A DNA stretch of 64,000 bases from CAVZOY01 sp963777095 (GTDB taxonomy: Bacteria > Actinomycetota > Actinomycetes > Mycobacteriales > Geodermatophilaceae), in the NCBI GenBank assembly GCA_963777095.1, contig CAVZOY010000006.1, positions 992,001 through 1,056,000 on the forward strand, in the 5' to 3' direction. A program made the translations under genes and the position numbers. This document shows, in pieces, positions 48,830 to 57,861 of the stretch (position 1 is the stretch's first letter; each line of letters starts with the position of its first letter). The notes beneath the pieces are model-generated. The model did not search any database and had not been told where the DNA came from. It saw nothing but the letters and a program-made list of their open reading frames with translations.

Positions 48830-48933
48830 GATCGCCGATCCGCCGAAGCCGGGCCGGCCCCTACGCCTCGACGTCCGCTCCCGCCGACGTCGACCGACAC
48901 GCAAGTTCCGTACACCACTCCAGTGGAGGATCG

Positions 48934-50256
48934 ATGAAGCGCATCAACCAGCGCCGCGCGACTGCGGTCGTCGTGGGCGTCGCGGTGAGCTCGCTCGCCC
49001 TGAGCGCCTGCGGCGGCGACGACGGCGGCGGCGCCAACGAGGACGGCAGCGTCACGCTGTCCTTCCTCGTCGACAACTCCGAGACCAGCGTCGCGCTCGG
49101 CGAGGGTCTGGCCGCGGCATTCCACGAGGCCAACCCCGACGTCACCGTCGAGGTCGAGCAGCGGCCGCAGGGCGGGGAGGGCGACAACGTCGTCAAGACC
49201 CGGCTCTCGACCGGCGACATGACCGACGTGTTCATGTACAACTCCGGCTCGCTGTTCCAGGCGCTCAACCCTGCGGAGACGATGGTCCCGCTCGAGGGCG
49301 ACTACGTGGGCACCCTCGCGGACGCGTTCGTGCAGTCCGTCTCGGTCGAGGACCAGGTCTACGGCGTTCCCTACGGGACGTTCATGGGCGGCGGCGTCCT
49401 GTACAACATCCCGGCCTACGAGGAGCTCGGACTCGAGGTCCCGACGACCTGGGACGACTTCATGGCCAACAACGAGAAGATCAAGGACGCGGGCAAGACG
49501 GCGGTCATCCAGACCTACGGCGACACCTGGACCTCGCAGCTGCTGGTCCTGGCCGACTACCACAACGTCGCCCAGGAGGAGCCGGACTTCGCCGAGCAGT
49601 ACACGGCGGGCGACGCCAAGTTCGCCGACACCCCGGCGGCCCTGGTCGGCTTCCAGCACACGCAGGAGGTGGCGGACGAGGGTCTGGTGAACGAGGACTT
49701 CGCCTCGGCGAAGAACGCGGACGGCATGCGCATGCTCGCCGAGGGCGAGGGTGTGCACTACCCGATGCTGACCTTCGCGCTGGCCGAGGTGGCCGCGAAC
49801 TACCCCGACAAGCTCAACGACATCGGCTTCTTCGGCATCCCCGGTGAGGACGAGGCGGCGGCCGGCGCGACCGTGTGGTCCCCCGGCGGCCTCTACATCC
49901 CCGCGTCGACCGAGGGCGCCAAGCTCGACGCCGCCAAGGAGTTCCTCGCGTTCGTCGCCAGCCCCGAGGGCTGCGACGCGGCGATCGAGGCCACCCCGCC
50001 GCAGGGCCCGATGGCGGTCGAGGGCTGCGAGCTGCCCGAGGACGTGCCCCAGGTGGTGAAGGACATCCAGACCTACGTGGACACCGACGGTGCGACCACG
50101 CCGGCGCTGGAGTTCCTCTCGCCCATCAAGGGCCCGGCACTGGAGCAGATCCTGGTCGAGGTCGGCTCGGGCATCCGTCCGGCCGAGGACGGTGCGGCCC
50201 TCTACGACGAGGACGCGAAGAAGCAGGCCCAGCAGCTCGGCATCGAGGGCTGGTAA
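48934..50256 (+). CDS. Sugar ABC transporter solute-binding lipoprotein (CUT1 family)
   Basis: 440 residues. Signal peptide and lipobox SLALSACGG. Mature protein of the SBP_bac_1 type (VTLSFLVDNSETSVALGEGL, YGVPYGTFMGGGVLYNIPAYEELGL, TWDDFMANNEKI, SPGGLYIPAS). GGAGGA precedes the ATG. It delivers a saccharide to the two permeases that follow. Position after the rhamnosidase suggests a rhamnose-containing oligosaccharide or glycoside. Confidence 0.93.
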   Translation: MKRINQRRATAVVVGVAVSSLALSACGGDDGGGANEDGSVTLSFLVDNSETSVALGEGLAAAFHEANPDVTVEVEQRPQGGEGDNVVKTRLSTGDMTDVFMYNSGSLFQALNPAETMVPLEGDYVGTLADAFVQSVSVEDQVYGVPYGTFMGGGVLYNIPAYEELGLEVPTTWDDFMANNEKIKDAGKTAVIQTYGDTWTSQLLVLADYHNVAQEEPDFAEQYTAGDAKFADTPAALVGFQHTQEVADEGLVNEDFASAKNADGMRMLAEGEGVHYPMLTFALAEVAANYPDKLNDIGFFGIPGEDEAAAGATVWSPGGLYIPASTEGAKLDAAKEFLAFVASPEGCDAAIEATPPQGPMAVEGCELPEDVPQVVKDIQTYVDTDGATTPALEFLSPIKGPALEQILVEVGSGIRPAEDGAALYDEDAKKQAQQLGIEGW

Positions 50257-50334
50257 TCCGACGATGAGCGCCGGTCGCGGTCCGCAGTCCCAGCGGGACG
50301 ACGCGGGCCGCGGCCGGCCGCTCGGGGAGCCCGA

Positions 50335-51276
50335 ATGGCCACACTGACGAGCACGGCCGGTCCCGAGAAGATCGCGACGGGAACCGGTGAGGGGCGGGCG
50401 CCCAAACGGCAGAAGAGCGCCCGGGACCACCACTACCCCTTCTGGTTCTACCTGCCGGCGGGCGTGCTCTACGGCGTCCTGTTCATCGTCCCGACGGTGA
50501 TCGCGTTCTACTTCAGCCTGACCCGGTGGGGCCTGTTCTCGCAGGAGTTCATCGGCTTCGACAACTTCGTCCAGTTCTTCAACGAGCCGCAGCTCGTGAC
50601 CGGCCTGAAGAACAGCCTCATCTACGGCGTGATCACCTCGGCGCTCAAGGTCGTGCTCGGCCTCCTCCTGGCCGTGCTCCTGACCTCCCAGATCATCGCC
50701 CGGGGCTGGCTGCGCTCGGTCATCTTCTTCCCGGTGCTGGTGAGCACGATCGGGGTCGGGATCACCTTCACGATCCTGATGAATCCCCAGAAGGGACTGA
50801 TCAACGAGACGCTGGCAGTCTTCGGCATCGACGGACCCGGCTGGCTGACCGACCCGGATCTGGCTCTCTACTCGGTGGCCCTCGTGGACGTCTGGAAGGG
50901 CGTCGGCCTGGCGACCGTCATCTACATCGCCGGCATCGTGTCGATCCCGCGCGACTACTTCGAGGCGGCCGAGATGGACGGCGCCAGCGCGTTCAAGCGA
51001 TTCCGGCACATCATCCTGCCGCTGGCCCGGCCGGCCACGGTGACCGTGATCATCCTGTCGCTCATCGGCGGCCTGCGGTCGTTCGACCTCATCTGGTCGA
51101 TGACCCGGGGCGGTCCCGGCTTCAGCTCGGACGTCATCGCCTCGGTGATCTACAAGCAGTACCAGGCCGGGTTCTACGGCCTGTCGACGGCGGGCAACGT
51201 GGTCCTCTTCCTGGCCGTCTCCCTGATCGTCGTCCCCCTGTTCTGGGTGCTCACGCGGAAGCCGGTGGAGATGTGA
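50335..51276 (+). CDS. Sugar ABC transporter permease (MalF-like, CUT1)
   Basis: 313 residues with six predicted membrane helices and the EAA loop EAAEMDGASAFKRFRHIILP that contacts the ATPase. First helix FWFYLPAGVLYGVLFIVPTV. Its stop overlaps the GTG of the second permease. The N-terminal 30 residues are hydrophilic. Confidence 0.94.
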   Translation: MATLTSTAGPEKIATGTGEGRAPKRQKSARDHHYPFWFYLPAGVLYGVLFIVPTVIAFYFSLTRWGLFSQEFIGFDNFVQFFNEPQLVTGLKNSLIYGVITSALKVVLGLLLAVLLTSQIIARGWLRSVIFFPVLVSTIGVGITFTILMNPQKGLINETLAVFGIDGPGWLTDPDLALYSVALVDVWKGVGLATVIYIAGIVSIPRDYFEAAEMDGASAFKRFRHIILPLARPATVTVIILSLIGGLRSFDLIWSMTRGGPGFSSDVIASVIYKQYQAGFYGLSTAGNVVLFLAVSLIVVPLFWVLTRKPVEM

Positions 51277-52112
51277 ACAAGGCCGGGTCGAAGGCGTCGC
51301 GCTACCTGATCGGGAGCGCGTCGGTCCTGGTGACGGCGGTGATCTTCGTCGTCCCGTTCGTCTTCATCGTGTTCATGGCATTCAAGGACCGCCAGCAGTC
51401 CTCGCTGCTGGACTTCTCGCTGCCGGAGTCCAACAACCTGATCTCGAACATCGTCGAGGTCGTCAAGTCACGCGACTACATGCTGCTGACCGCGTTCCTG
51501 AACAGCACGATCCTCACGGTCGCCAGCGTCGCCGGAATGGTCGTCCTGGGGGCGATGGTCGCCTTCGTCCGCCAGCGCAGGAAGACGCGCTGGAACCGGG
51601 TGATCGACCTGCTCGTGCTGTCCGGACTGATCATCCCGCCGGCCGTCGTGCCGACCATCTGGGTGCTGCAGAAGCTCGAGATCTTCCGCACCCTGCACGG
51701 GCTGATCCTCATCGAGATCGCGTTCGGGCTGTCGTTCACGATCCTGCTGTTCCAGGCGTTCATCGCCACGATCCCGCGGGAGCTGGACGAGGCGGCGATC
51801 CTCGACGGTGCGGGGCCGATGCGGTTGTTCTTCCGCGTCATCTTCCCGCTGCTCAAGTCGGTGATCGTGACCGTGATCGTCGTGCAGGCGGTGTTCGTGT
51901 TCAACGACTTCGTCAACCCGCTGTACTTCCTGCCCGGTGACGAGAACGCGACCGTGCAGCTGACCCTGTTCAACTTCCAGAGTCAGTTCACGACGCAGTG
52001 GAACCTGCTGTTCACCGACATCCTGCTGATCACCGTGCCCATGCTTCTGATGTTCCTGTTCTTCAACCGGCGCATCGTCGAGGGCATGACCGCCGGAGCG
52101 GTCAAGGGCTGA
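51273..52112 (+). CDS. Sugar ABC transporter permease (MalG-like, CUT1)
   Basis: 279 residues, six predicted membrane helices, EAA loop DEAAILDGAGPMRLFFRVIFP. Translationally coupled (GTGA) to the first permease. No ATPase gene follows, so the importer probably borrows a shared MsiK-type ATPase encoded elsewhere, as is usual for actinobacterial CUT1 systems. Confidence 0.94.
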   Translation: MNKAGSKASRYLIGSASVLVTAVIFVVPFVFIVFMAFKDRQQSSLLDFSLPESNNLISNIVEVVKSRDYMLLTAFLNSTILTVASVAGMVVLGAMVAFVRQRRKTRWNRVIDLLVLSGLIIPPAVVPTIWVLQKLEIFRTLHGLILIEIAFGLSFTILLFQAFIATIPRELDEAAILDGAGPMRLFFRVIFPLLKSVIVTVIVVQAVFVFNDFVNPLYFLPGDENATVQLTLFNFQSQFTTQWNLLFTDILLITVPMLLMFLFFNRRIVEGMTAGAVKG

Positions 52113-52219
52113 TCCACGCTCCAGGCCCCCGATCTCCACGCCCCCGTCCGGATCGCGCCCCGGCCGGGGGCGTGGCCCTACCCACGGACCTCGGAACGAA
52201 GCCATGTCGAGCTGGGGAG

Positions 52220-52586
52220 TGAAACGGTTCATTCTCGCACGAGCTCCGGTTGGCGGAGCACTTGACCCCCTTCTTGGCAGTCTCTATGGTGTGCGTCACC
52301 ACTATAAATGAATCGGTTCATCGCCGAGGCCATGCAACATCCACGGCCGGCCCCGCCGACCGGCCGACGCGTTGTGCTTCTCGTCGAGGACCACGAGTCC
52401 GATACTGCCCGGCGGCAGTACGCCCGTGTCAGTCGCGGTTCAACAGCCAGTGAAACGCTTCATACCGAGGTCGACGATGGTCCAGCGTCTGACCTGCAGC
52501 GGAGATAGCTGCAGGAACGTGGCGCTTGACACGCCGTGCGGACGGTCTCTCATGGTCTGCATCACTACACGGAATGAATCGGTTCA
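52220..52586 (+). promoter_or_regulatory. Rhamnose-operon control region: four palindromic operators and two promoters
   Basis: The 492 gene-free bases before rhaT hold four 12-mers of the form TGAA(A/T)CG(G/C)TTCA: 52220-52231 (TGAAACGGTTCA), 52309-52320 (TGAATCGGTTCA), 52451-52462 (TGAAACGCTTCA) and 52575-52586 (TGAATCGGTTCA). They are typical CG-centred LacI-family sites. Two belong to a repeated promoter module: TTGACC, 17 nt, TATGGT (52262-52290), and TTGACA, 19 nt, CATGGT (52526-52556). In both modules GTCTCT precedes the -10 and the operator follows about 18 nt behind it. The truncated LacI gene at the window end is the best candidate regulator. Confidence 0.7.
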
Positions 52587-52604
52587 GAGAAGAGTGGTGA
52601 CGCG

Positions 52605-54151
52605 GTGGCAGACCCTTCGACCTCCTCGACGGACCGCCCTGTGGTGCTCGCTCTCGAGGACGTCAGCAAGTCCTTCGGCGCGGTGGCCGCCCTCCGCGGC
52701 GCGCACCTCGAGCTGCGGGCCGGCGAGGCCCACGCCCTGGTCGGGGAGAACGGCGCCGGCAAGTCGACGATGGTCAAGATCCTCGCCGGGGTGCACCGCC
52801 CCGACACCGGCCGCGTGCTCCTCGACGGGGCGCCGGTGAGCCTGCGACGGCCCGGCCGCCGCGCGCGCCGCCGGCATCGCCGTCATCTACCAGGAGCCGA
52901 CGCTCTTCCCCGACCTGTCGGTCGCCGAGAACATCTTCATGGGCCGCCAGCCGCTGCGCCGGCTGGCGCCGCATCGACCGCGCGGCGATGCGCGCCGCGC
53001 GGCCGCGAGCTGTTCGCCCGGCTCGGCGTCGCACATCGACCCGGACCGCCCGGCCCGCGGCCTGTCCATCGCCGACCAGCAGCTGGTCGAGATCGCCAAG
53101 GCGCTCTCGTTCGACGCCCGCGTCCTCGTCATGGACGAGCCGACCGCCGCGCTCTCCGGCGTCGAGGTCGAGCGGCTGTTCGCCGTCGCCCGGTCGCTGC
53201 GCGACGACGGCGCCGCGGTGCTGTTCATCTCGCACCGCTTCGACGAGGTCTTCGCGCTCTGCGAGCGCATCACCGTCATGCGCGACGGCCGCGTGCGTCT
53301 CCACCGACCCGACCGCCGACCTCACCGTCGACGAGATCGTCCGCCGCATGGTCGGCCGCGACCTCGCCGCGCTGTTCCCCAAGCAGGACGTCGAGGCCGG
53401 CGACGTCGTGCTCGAGGTGCGCGGGCCTGACCCGCACGGGCGTCTTCGCCGACATCAGCTTCGACGGTCCGCGCCGGCGAGATCGTCGCGCTGGCCGGGC
53501 TGGTCGGCGCCGGCCGCACCGAGGTCGTGCGGGCGGTGTTCGGCGTCGACCGCGTACGACGCCGGCGCGGTGCGCGTTCGGCGGCACGCGCGCTGCAGCC
53601 GCGGCACGCCCGCGCGCCGCGATGGCCGCCGGCATCGCGCTGGTCCCCGAGGACCGCCGCCAGCAGGGCCTGGTCATGGAGCTGTCGGTCGAGCGCAACG
53701 CGACGCTGCCGCGGCGCTGGACGCTGAGCCCGGCTCGGCCTGCTCGTCGGCGCGCGCCGAGCGCGCGCGACGGCCGCGCGAGCTGGACGAAGCGCCTGCA
53801 GGTCAAGGCCGGCCGGCTCTCCGACCCCGTCGGCACGCTGTCCGGCGGCAACCAGCAGAAGGTCGTGCTGGCCAAGTGGCTGCCACCGACCCGCAGGTGC
53901 TGATCGTCGACGAGCCCACCCGCGGCATCGACGTCGGCACCAAGGCCGAGGTGCACCGGCTGCTGTCGTCGCTCGCCGCCGACGGCGTCGCCGTCGTCAT
54001 GGTCTCCTCCGAGCTGCCCGAGGTGCTCGGCATGGCCGACCGGGTCCTCGTCATGCGCGAGGGCCGGCTCGTCGCCGAGCATCCCGCGCGGCCGAGGCCG
54101 ACGAGGAGAGCGTGATGTTCGCCGCCACCGGCCAGCGAGGTGGCGGCATGA
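52605..54151 (+). pseudogene. rhaT: L-rhamnose ABC transporter ATP-binding protein (many frameshifts)
   Basis: CUT2-type ATPase with two nucleotide-binding domains, about 512 residues when corrected. First domain: Walker A GENGAGKST, signature-like GLSIADQQLVEIAKAL, Walker B VLVMDEPTAAL, switch FISHRFDEVFALC. Second domain: GLVGAGRTEVV, PEDRRQQGLV, LSGGNQQKVVLAKWL, VLIVDEPTRGID, SSELPEVLGMADR. Frames change about ten times (near 52850, 52970, 53030, 53300, 53425, 53475, 53550, 53570, 53735, 53885, 54090). The corrected end, ATGQEVAA, overlaps the permease start as ATGA. Rhamnose specificity follows from the operon, not from this protein alone. Confidence 0.85.
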
Positions 54152-55224
54152 CCGCCGCACCGAGTCGCCCCGAGCCGCACCCGGCGCCGCCGCGCCCGAG
54201 CCGGGCGCCGTCGGCTCGGCGCCGTCGCTGCTGCGTCGTCCGCGAGCTCGGCATCGTCGCTCGCCCTGGTCGCTGCTGGTCGCGGTCACGGCGGCCGGTC
54301 AACCCGCGCTTCCTGTCCGGCGCAGAGCGTCCGCGACATCCTGCTCAACACCTCGATCCTCGCGGTGCTGGCCGCCGGCCAGCCGATCGTGGTCATCACC
54401 CGCAACATCGACCTGTCGGTCGGCTCGGTGCTCGGCCTGTCGCGCGTTCGCCGCCGGCACGCCTGATGCAGCGCCGACCCGGGCCTGCCGATGGTCGCTC
54501 GCGCTCCTCGTCGGCGCTGGCGCGTCGGCGCGGCGTGCGGCGCTGGTCAACGGCGTGCTCGTCGCCGTCGGCCGGGTGCCCGCGCTGGTCGTCACGCTCG
54601 GCACGCTCTACATCTTCCGCGGCATCGACTACTCGTGGGCCGCGCGGCCAGCAGATCAACGCCGCCGAGATGCCGGCGGCACTTCCTGACGCTTCGGCAC
54701 CGCACGCGGTCCTCGGCGTCCCGTTGCTCGTCGCTGATCGCGCTGGTCGTGGTCGCTGGCGTCGCCGGCTACTACCTGCGCAACTACCGGATCGGCCGCG
54801 AGCTCTACGCGATCGGCTCCGAGCCCGGAGGCCGCCCGGCTGGCCGGCATCCCGGTCGGCCCGCAGCCTGCTCGGCGCCTTCGTCCTCAGCGGCGCCCTC
54901 GCCGGGCTGGCCGGGGTGCTCTTCGCGGCCCGGTTCGGCACGGTCGACGCCGACCGCCGGCACCGGGCAGGAGCTGCAACGTCGTCGCCGCCGTGCGTCG
55001 TCGGCGGGGTCGCCATCTTCGGCGGCAGCGGCACGGTCTGCGGCGCCGCGCTCGGCGCCCTGCTGCTCACCGCGATCGGCAGCGCCCTGCCCGTCCTCGG
55101 CATCAACCAGTTCTGGCAGCAGGCCATCGTCGGCGCGCTGATCCTCGCCGCCATCGCGCTGGACCGGGCGCTCGTCGGCCGCGGCATCGCCCGCCGCCTG
55201 CGGAAGAGGAACTCCCATGTCTGA
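54148..55224 (+). pseudogene. rhaP: L-rhamnose ABC transporter permease 1 (many frameshifts)
   Basis: CUT2 (ribose/rhamnose-type) permease. After correction the segments NPRFLS, ILLNTSILAVLAAGQPIVVITRNIDLSVGSVLGL, LVVTLGTLYIFRGIDY, YLRNYRIGRELYAIGSEPEAA, LSGALAGLAGVLFAARFGTVDA and GGVAIFGGSGTVCGAALGALLLTAIGSAL appear in order. These are the hallmarks of BPD_transp_2 proteins. About twenty indels occur in 1.08 kb, the densest in the window, mostly an added G or C. It starts inside the rhaT stop and overlaps the next permease by 8 nt. Confidence 0.85.
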
Positions 55225-56263
55225 GCCGCCCGCGCCGACGGCCGGCAGCGCCGCACCGGGTGGCGACGTCCCGCGCCGGCTGCGCTCGCTGGGACAGCGT
55301 GATCGTCGCTGCTCGCGTCGTGGTGCTGGTCGTCGCGTCGCTGGCGGTCGACGAACTTCGGCACCAGCCGCAACTTCGCGCTTCCTGATCCTGGACGCTG
55401 CATCCCGATCGCGCTGGTCGCGCTGCCGATGACGCTCATCATCGTCACCGGCGAGATCGACCTGTCGGTGGCCAGCACGCTCGGCCTGTCCAGCGCGGTC
55501 ATGGGCTAGCTGTGGGACGCAGGGCCTGCCGCTCGAGACGATCATCCCGCTCTGCCTCCTGCTCGGCGCGGTCCTCGGCGCGCTCAACGGCTTCCTCGTC
55601 ACCGGGCTCGGGCTGCCGTCGCTGGCCGTCACCATCGGCACGCTCGCCCTCTACCGCGGGCCTCGCGTTCGTCGTGCTCGGCGACGAGCGCCGTCGCGGA
55701 CTTCCCGCGCGCGCTACACCGCGCTGGGCCATCGGCACCGATCGCCGGGACCGGCGATCCCGTACGTGATCGTCCTGCTGTCGTCGTGCTCGTCGTCGAT
55801 CTTCGGGGTCGTCCTGCACGCGACCCCGATCGGCCGCGGTCGCTGTACGCGATCGGCGCCAACGCCGAGGCCGCCCACTTCGCCGGCATCCGGCGTCGGC
55901 CCGCACCAAGTTCTGGCTGTACGTCGTCAGCCGGCGCGGTCGCCGCGCCTGGTCGGCGTCTTCTGGACGCTGCGCTACTCCAGCGCCCGCGCCGACAACG
56001 GCCGCCGGCCTGGAGCTGCGCCGTCGTCGCCGCCGTCCTGCTCGGCGGCGTCTCCATCTTCGGCGGCAAGCGGCGGCGCTGCTCGGCGTCCTGGCCGGCG
56101 TCGCTGCTGCTGGGCGTCGCTGCAGCAACGCCCTGCGGCTGGACGACGTGCCCGGCGAACGCCCTCAACATCGTCACCGGCGTCCTGCTCATCGTCTCCG
56201 TCGTCGCGCCCGAACATCGCCGCCGCGATACCGCGGCGATCGCGCGGCGGCCGCGCCACCTGA
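55217..56263 (+). pseudogene. rhaQ: L-rhamnose ABC transporter permease 2 (many frameshifts, one in-frame TAG)
   Basis: Second CUT2 permease. Recognisable segments: FLILD, IALVALPMTLIIVTGEIDLSVASTLGLSSAVMG, LCLLLGAVLGALNGFLVTGLGLPSLAVTIGTLALYRG, ATPIGR with YAIGANAEAAHFAGI, and GGVSIFGGK. A TAG stands in frame after SSAVMG at 55507-55509, and about a dozen indels scramble the rest. ATG with GAAGAGGAA upstream. Probably a functional permease in the organism if the breaks are consensus errors. Confidence 0.83.
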
Positions 56264-56328
56264 CCGACCGACCGCCGCCACCGCCCTACCGACCCCGGCG
56301 CCCATGCCGTCCCCGAGAGAGGAACGCC

Positions 56329-57429
56329 ATGTCCGCTTCCTGATCAGCACGTCGCTGCGCGGCGCGCCTGCGGCGTCGCCGTCGCGGCGCTGGTGCGATC
56401 ACCGCGCCTGCGGCGGCACCACCGAAGCGACGAGCGCCGACGACCACCGGCAGCCGGCAGCGACAGCACGGCGAGCGCCGACCCGGACGCCGAGCTCAAG
56501 GAGGGCCTGAAGATCGCCTTCCTGCCCAAGCAGCTGAACAACCCGTACTTCGACGTCGCGGACGGCGGCGGCAAGGTCGCGGTCGAGCGAGATCAAGGGC
56601 GAGTACAAGCAGGTCGGCCCGACCGAGGCCAGCGCCTCGTCGCAGGTCAGCTACATCAACACGCTGATCCAGCAGGGCATCGACGTCATCGTGATCGTCG
56701 GCCAACGACCCGAACGCGGTCTGCGCGCGCTGAACCAGGCCGCGCCAGGCCGGCATCAAGGTCGTCACGCTTCGACTCCGACACCAACCCGGAGTGCCGC
56801 GACGTGTTCATCAACCAGGCCACCACCGAGGGCATCGCGCGAGAGCCAGATCGAGCATGATCGCCGAGCTGATCGGCGGCGACGGGCGAGATCGCCATCC
56901 TGTCGGCGACCGCCGAACGCGACGAACCAGAACGCCTGGATCGAGATCATGAAGACCGAGCTCGCCAAGCCGGAGTACGCCGAGCATGAAGATGGTCGAC
57001 GACGGTCTACGGCGACGACGAGGACCAGAAGTCGTTCCAGGAGGCCCAGGGTCTGCTGCAGACGCTACCCGGACCTGAAGGGCATCATCTCGCCGACCAC
57101 CGTCGGCATCGCCGCCGCCGCCCGCTACCTGTCCGGCTCCGACTACAAGGGCAAGGTCGCGCTCACCGGCCTGGGCATGCCGAACCAGATGCGCGAGTAC
57201 GTCAAGGACGGCACCGTCAAGGAGTTCGCGCTGTGGAACCCGGCGGACCTCGGCTACCTGGCCGCCTACGCCGGTGCCGCGCTGGCCTCCGGCCAGATCA
57301 CCGGCGCGGAGGGCGACAAGTTCACCGCCGGCAAGCTGGGCGAGTACACGGTCGAGGCCGACGGCGATCGTCGTCCTCGGCGCGCCGACGGTGTTCACCG
57401 CCGAGAACATCGACGAGTTCGACTTCTGA
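56329..57429 (+). pseudogene. rhaS: L-rhamnose ABC transporter substrate-binding lipoprotein (many frameshifts)
   Basis: Periplasmic-binding-protein-like lipoprotein of about 360 residues. Signal peptide with lipobox ITACGG, then LKIAFLPKQLNNPYFDVADGGG, VSYINTLIQQGIDVIVI, DSDTNPECRDVFINQ, NAWIEIMKTELAKPEYAE, GLLQTYPDLKGIISPTTVGIAAAARYL and ALTGLGMPNQMREYVKDGTV: the sugar-binding Peripla_BP_4 family, rhamnose subgroup by context. About eleven indels fall in the first two thirds; 57060-57360 is clean. Ends ENIDEFDF. Confidence 0.87.
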
Positions 57430-57492
57430 GTCGTCGTCCCGTCGGCGCCGTCGGTCGGTCCCGGTCCGGCGACGGAGCACCTCGGAGACCCC

Positions 57493-57861
57493 ATGCCCGC
57501 GTCTGCTTCACCCTCCAGGTCCGGCCGGACCGGCTGGACGGAGTACGGCGAGCGGCACGCGGCCGTCTGGCCGGACATGCTGCACGCACTGCGCGACACC
57601 GGCTGGCGCAACTACTAGCTCTTCCTGCGCGCCGACGGCCTGCTCGTCGGCTACGTCGAGACCGACGACCTGCGCCGCCGCGCAGGCCGCGATGGCCGCC
57701 ACCGAGGTGAACGCCCGCTGGCAGGCCGAGATGGCGCCCTTCTTCACCGACCTCGACCGGCCGGCCCGACGGCGCGACGCACGAACTCGACCTGGTCTTC
57801 GACCTCGACGCCCAGCTCGCGGCCGTCGACGAGCCCACCACGCACAGGAGACCGACCGTGA
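57493..57861 (+). pseudogene. rhaM: L-rhamnose mutarotase (frameshifts, one in-frame TAG)
   Basis: Interconverts alpha and beta anomers of L-rhamnose. Corrected sequence: VCFTLQVRPDRLDEYGERHAAVWPDML, ALRDTGWRNY, LFLRADGLLVGYVETDDL, MAATEVNARWQAEMAPFF. This is the RhaM/RhaU ferredoxin-like fold with the active-site His in ERHAAVWP. A TAG lies in frame after GWRNY (57617-57619), where relatives have Ser or Thr, and three or four indels break the rest. The stop is taken as the TGA overlapping the isomerase GTG; that end is uncertain by some codons. Confidence 0.82.

Noticed and set aside
45958..51009. Minus-strand open frame of 1683 codons opposite the rhamnosidase and transporter genes
   Set aside because: It is a shadow of plus-strand genes with strong family matches; GC-rich third positions keep the antisense frame open. 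It has His/Arg/Gly/Gln-rich composition and no domain.
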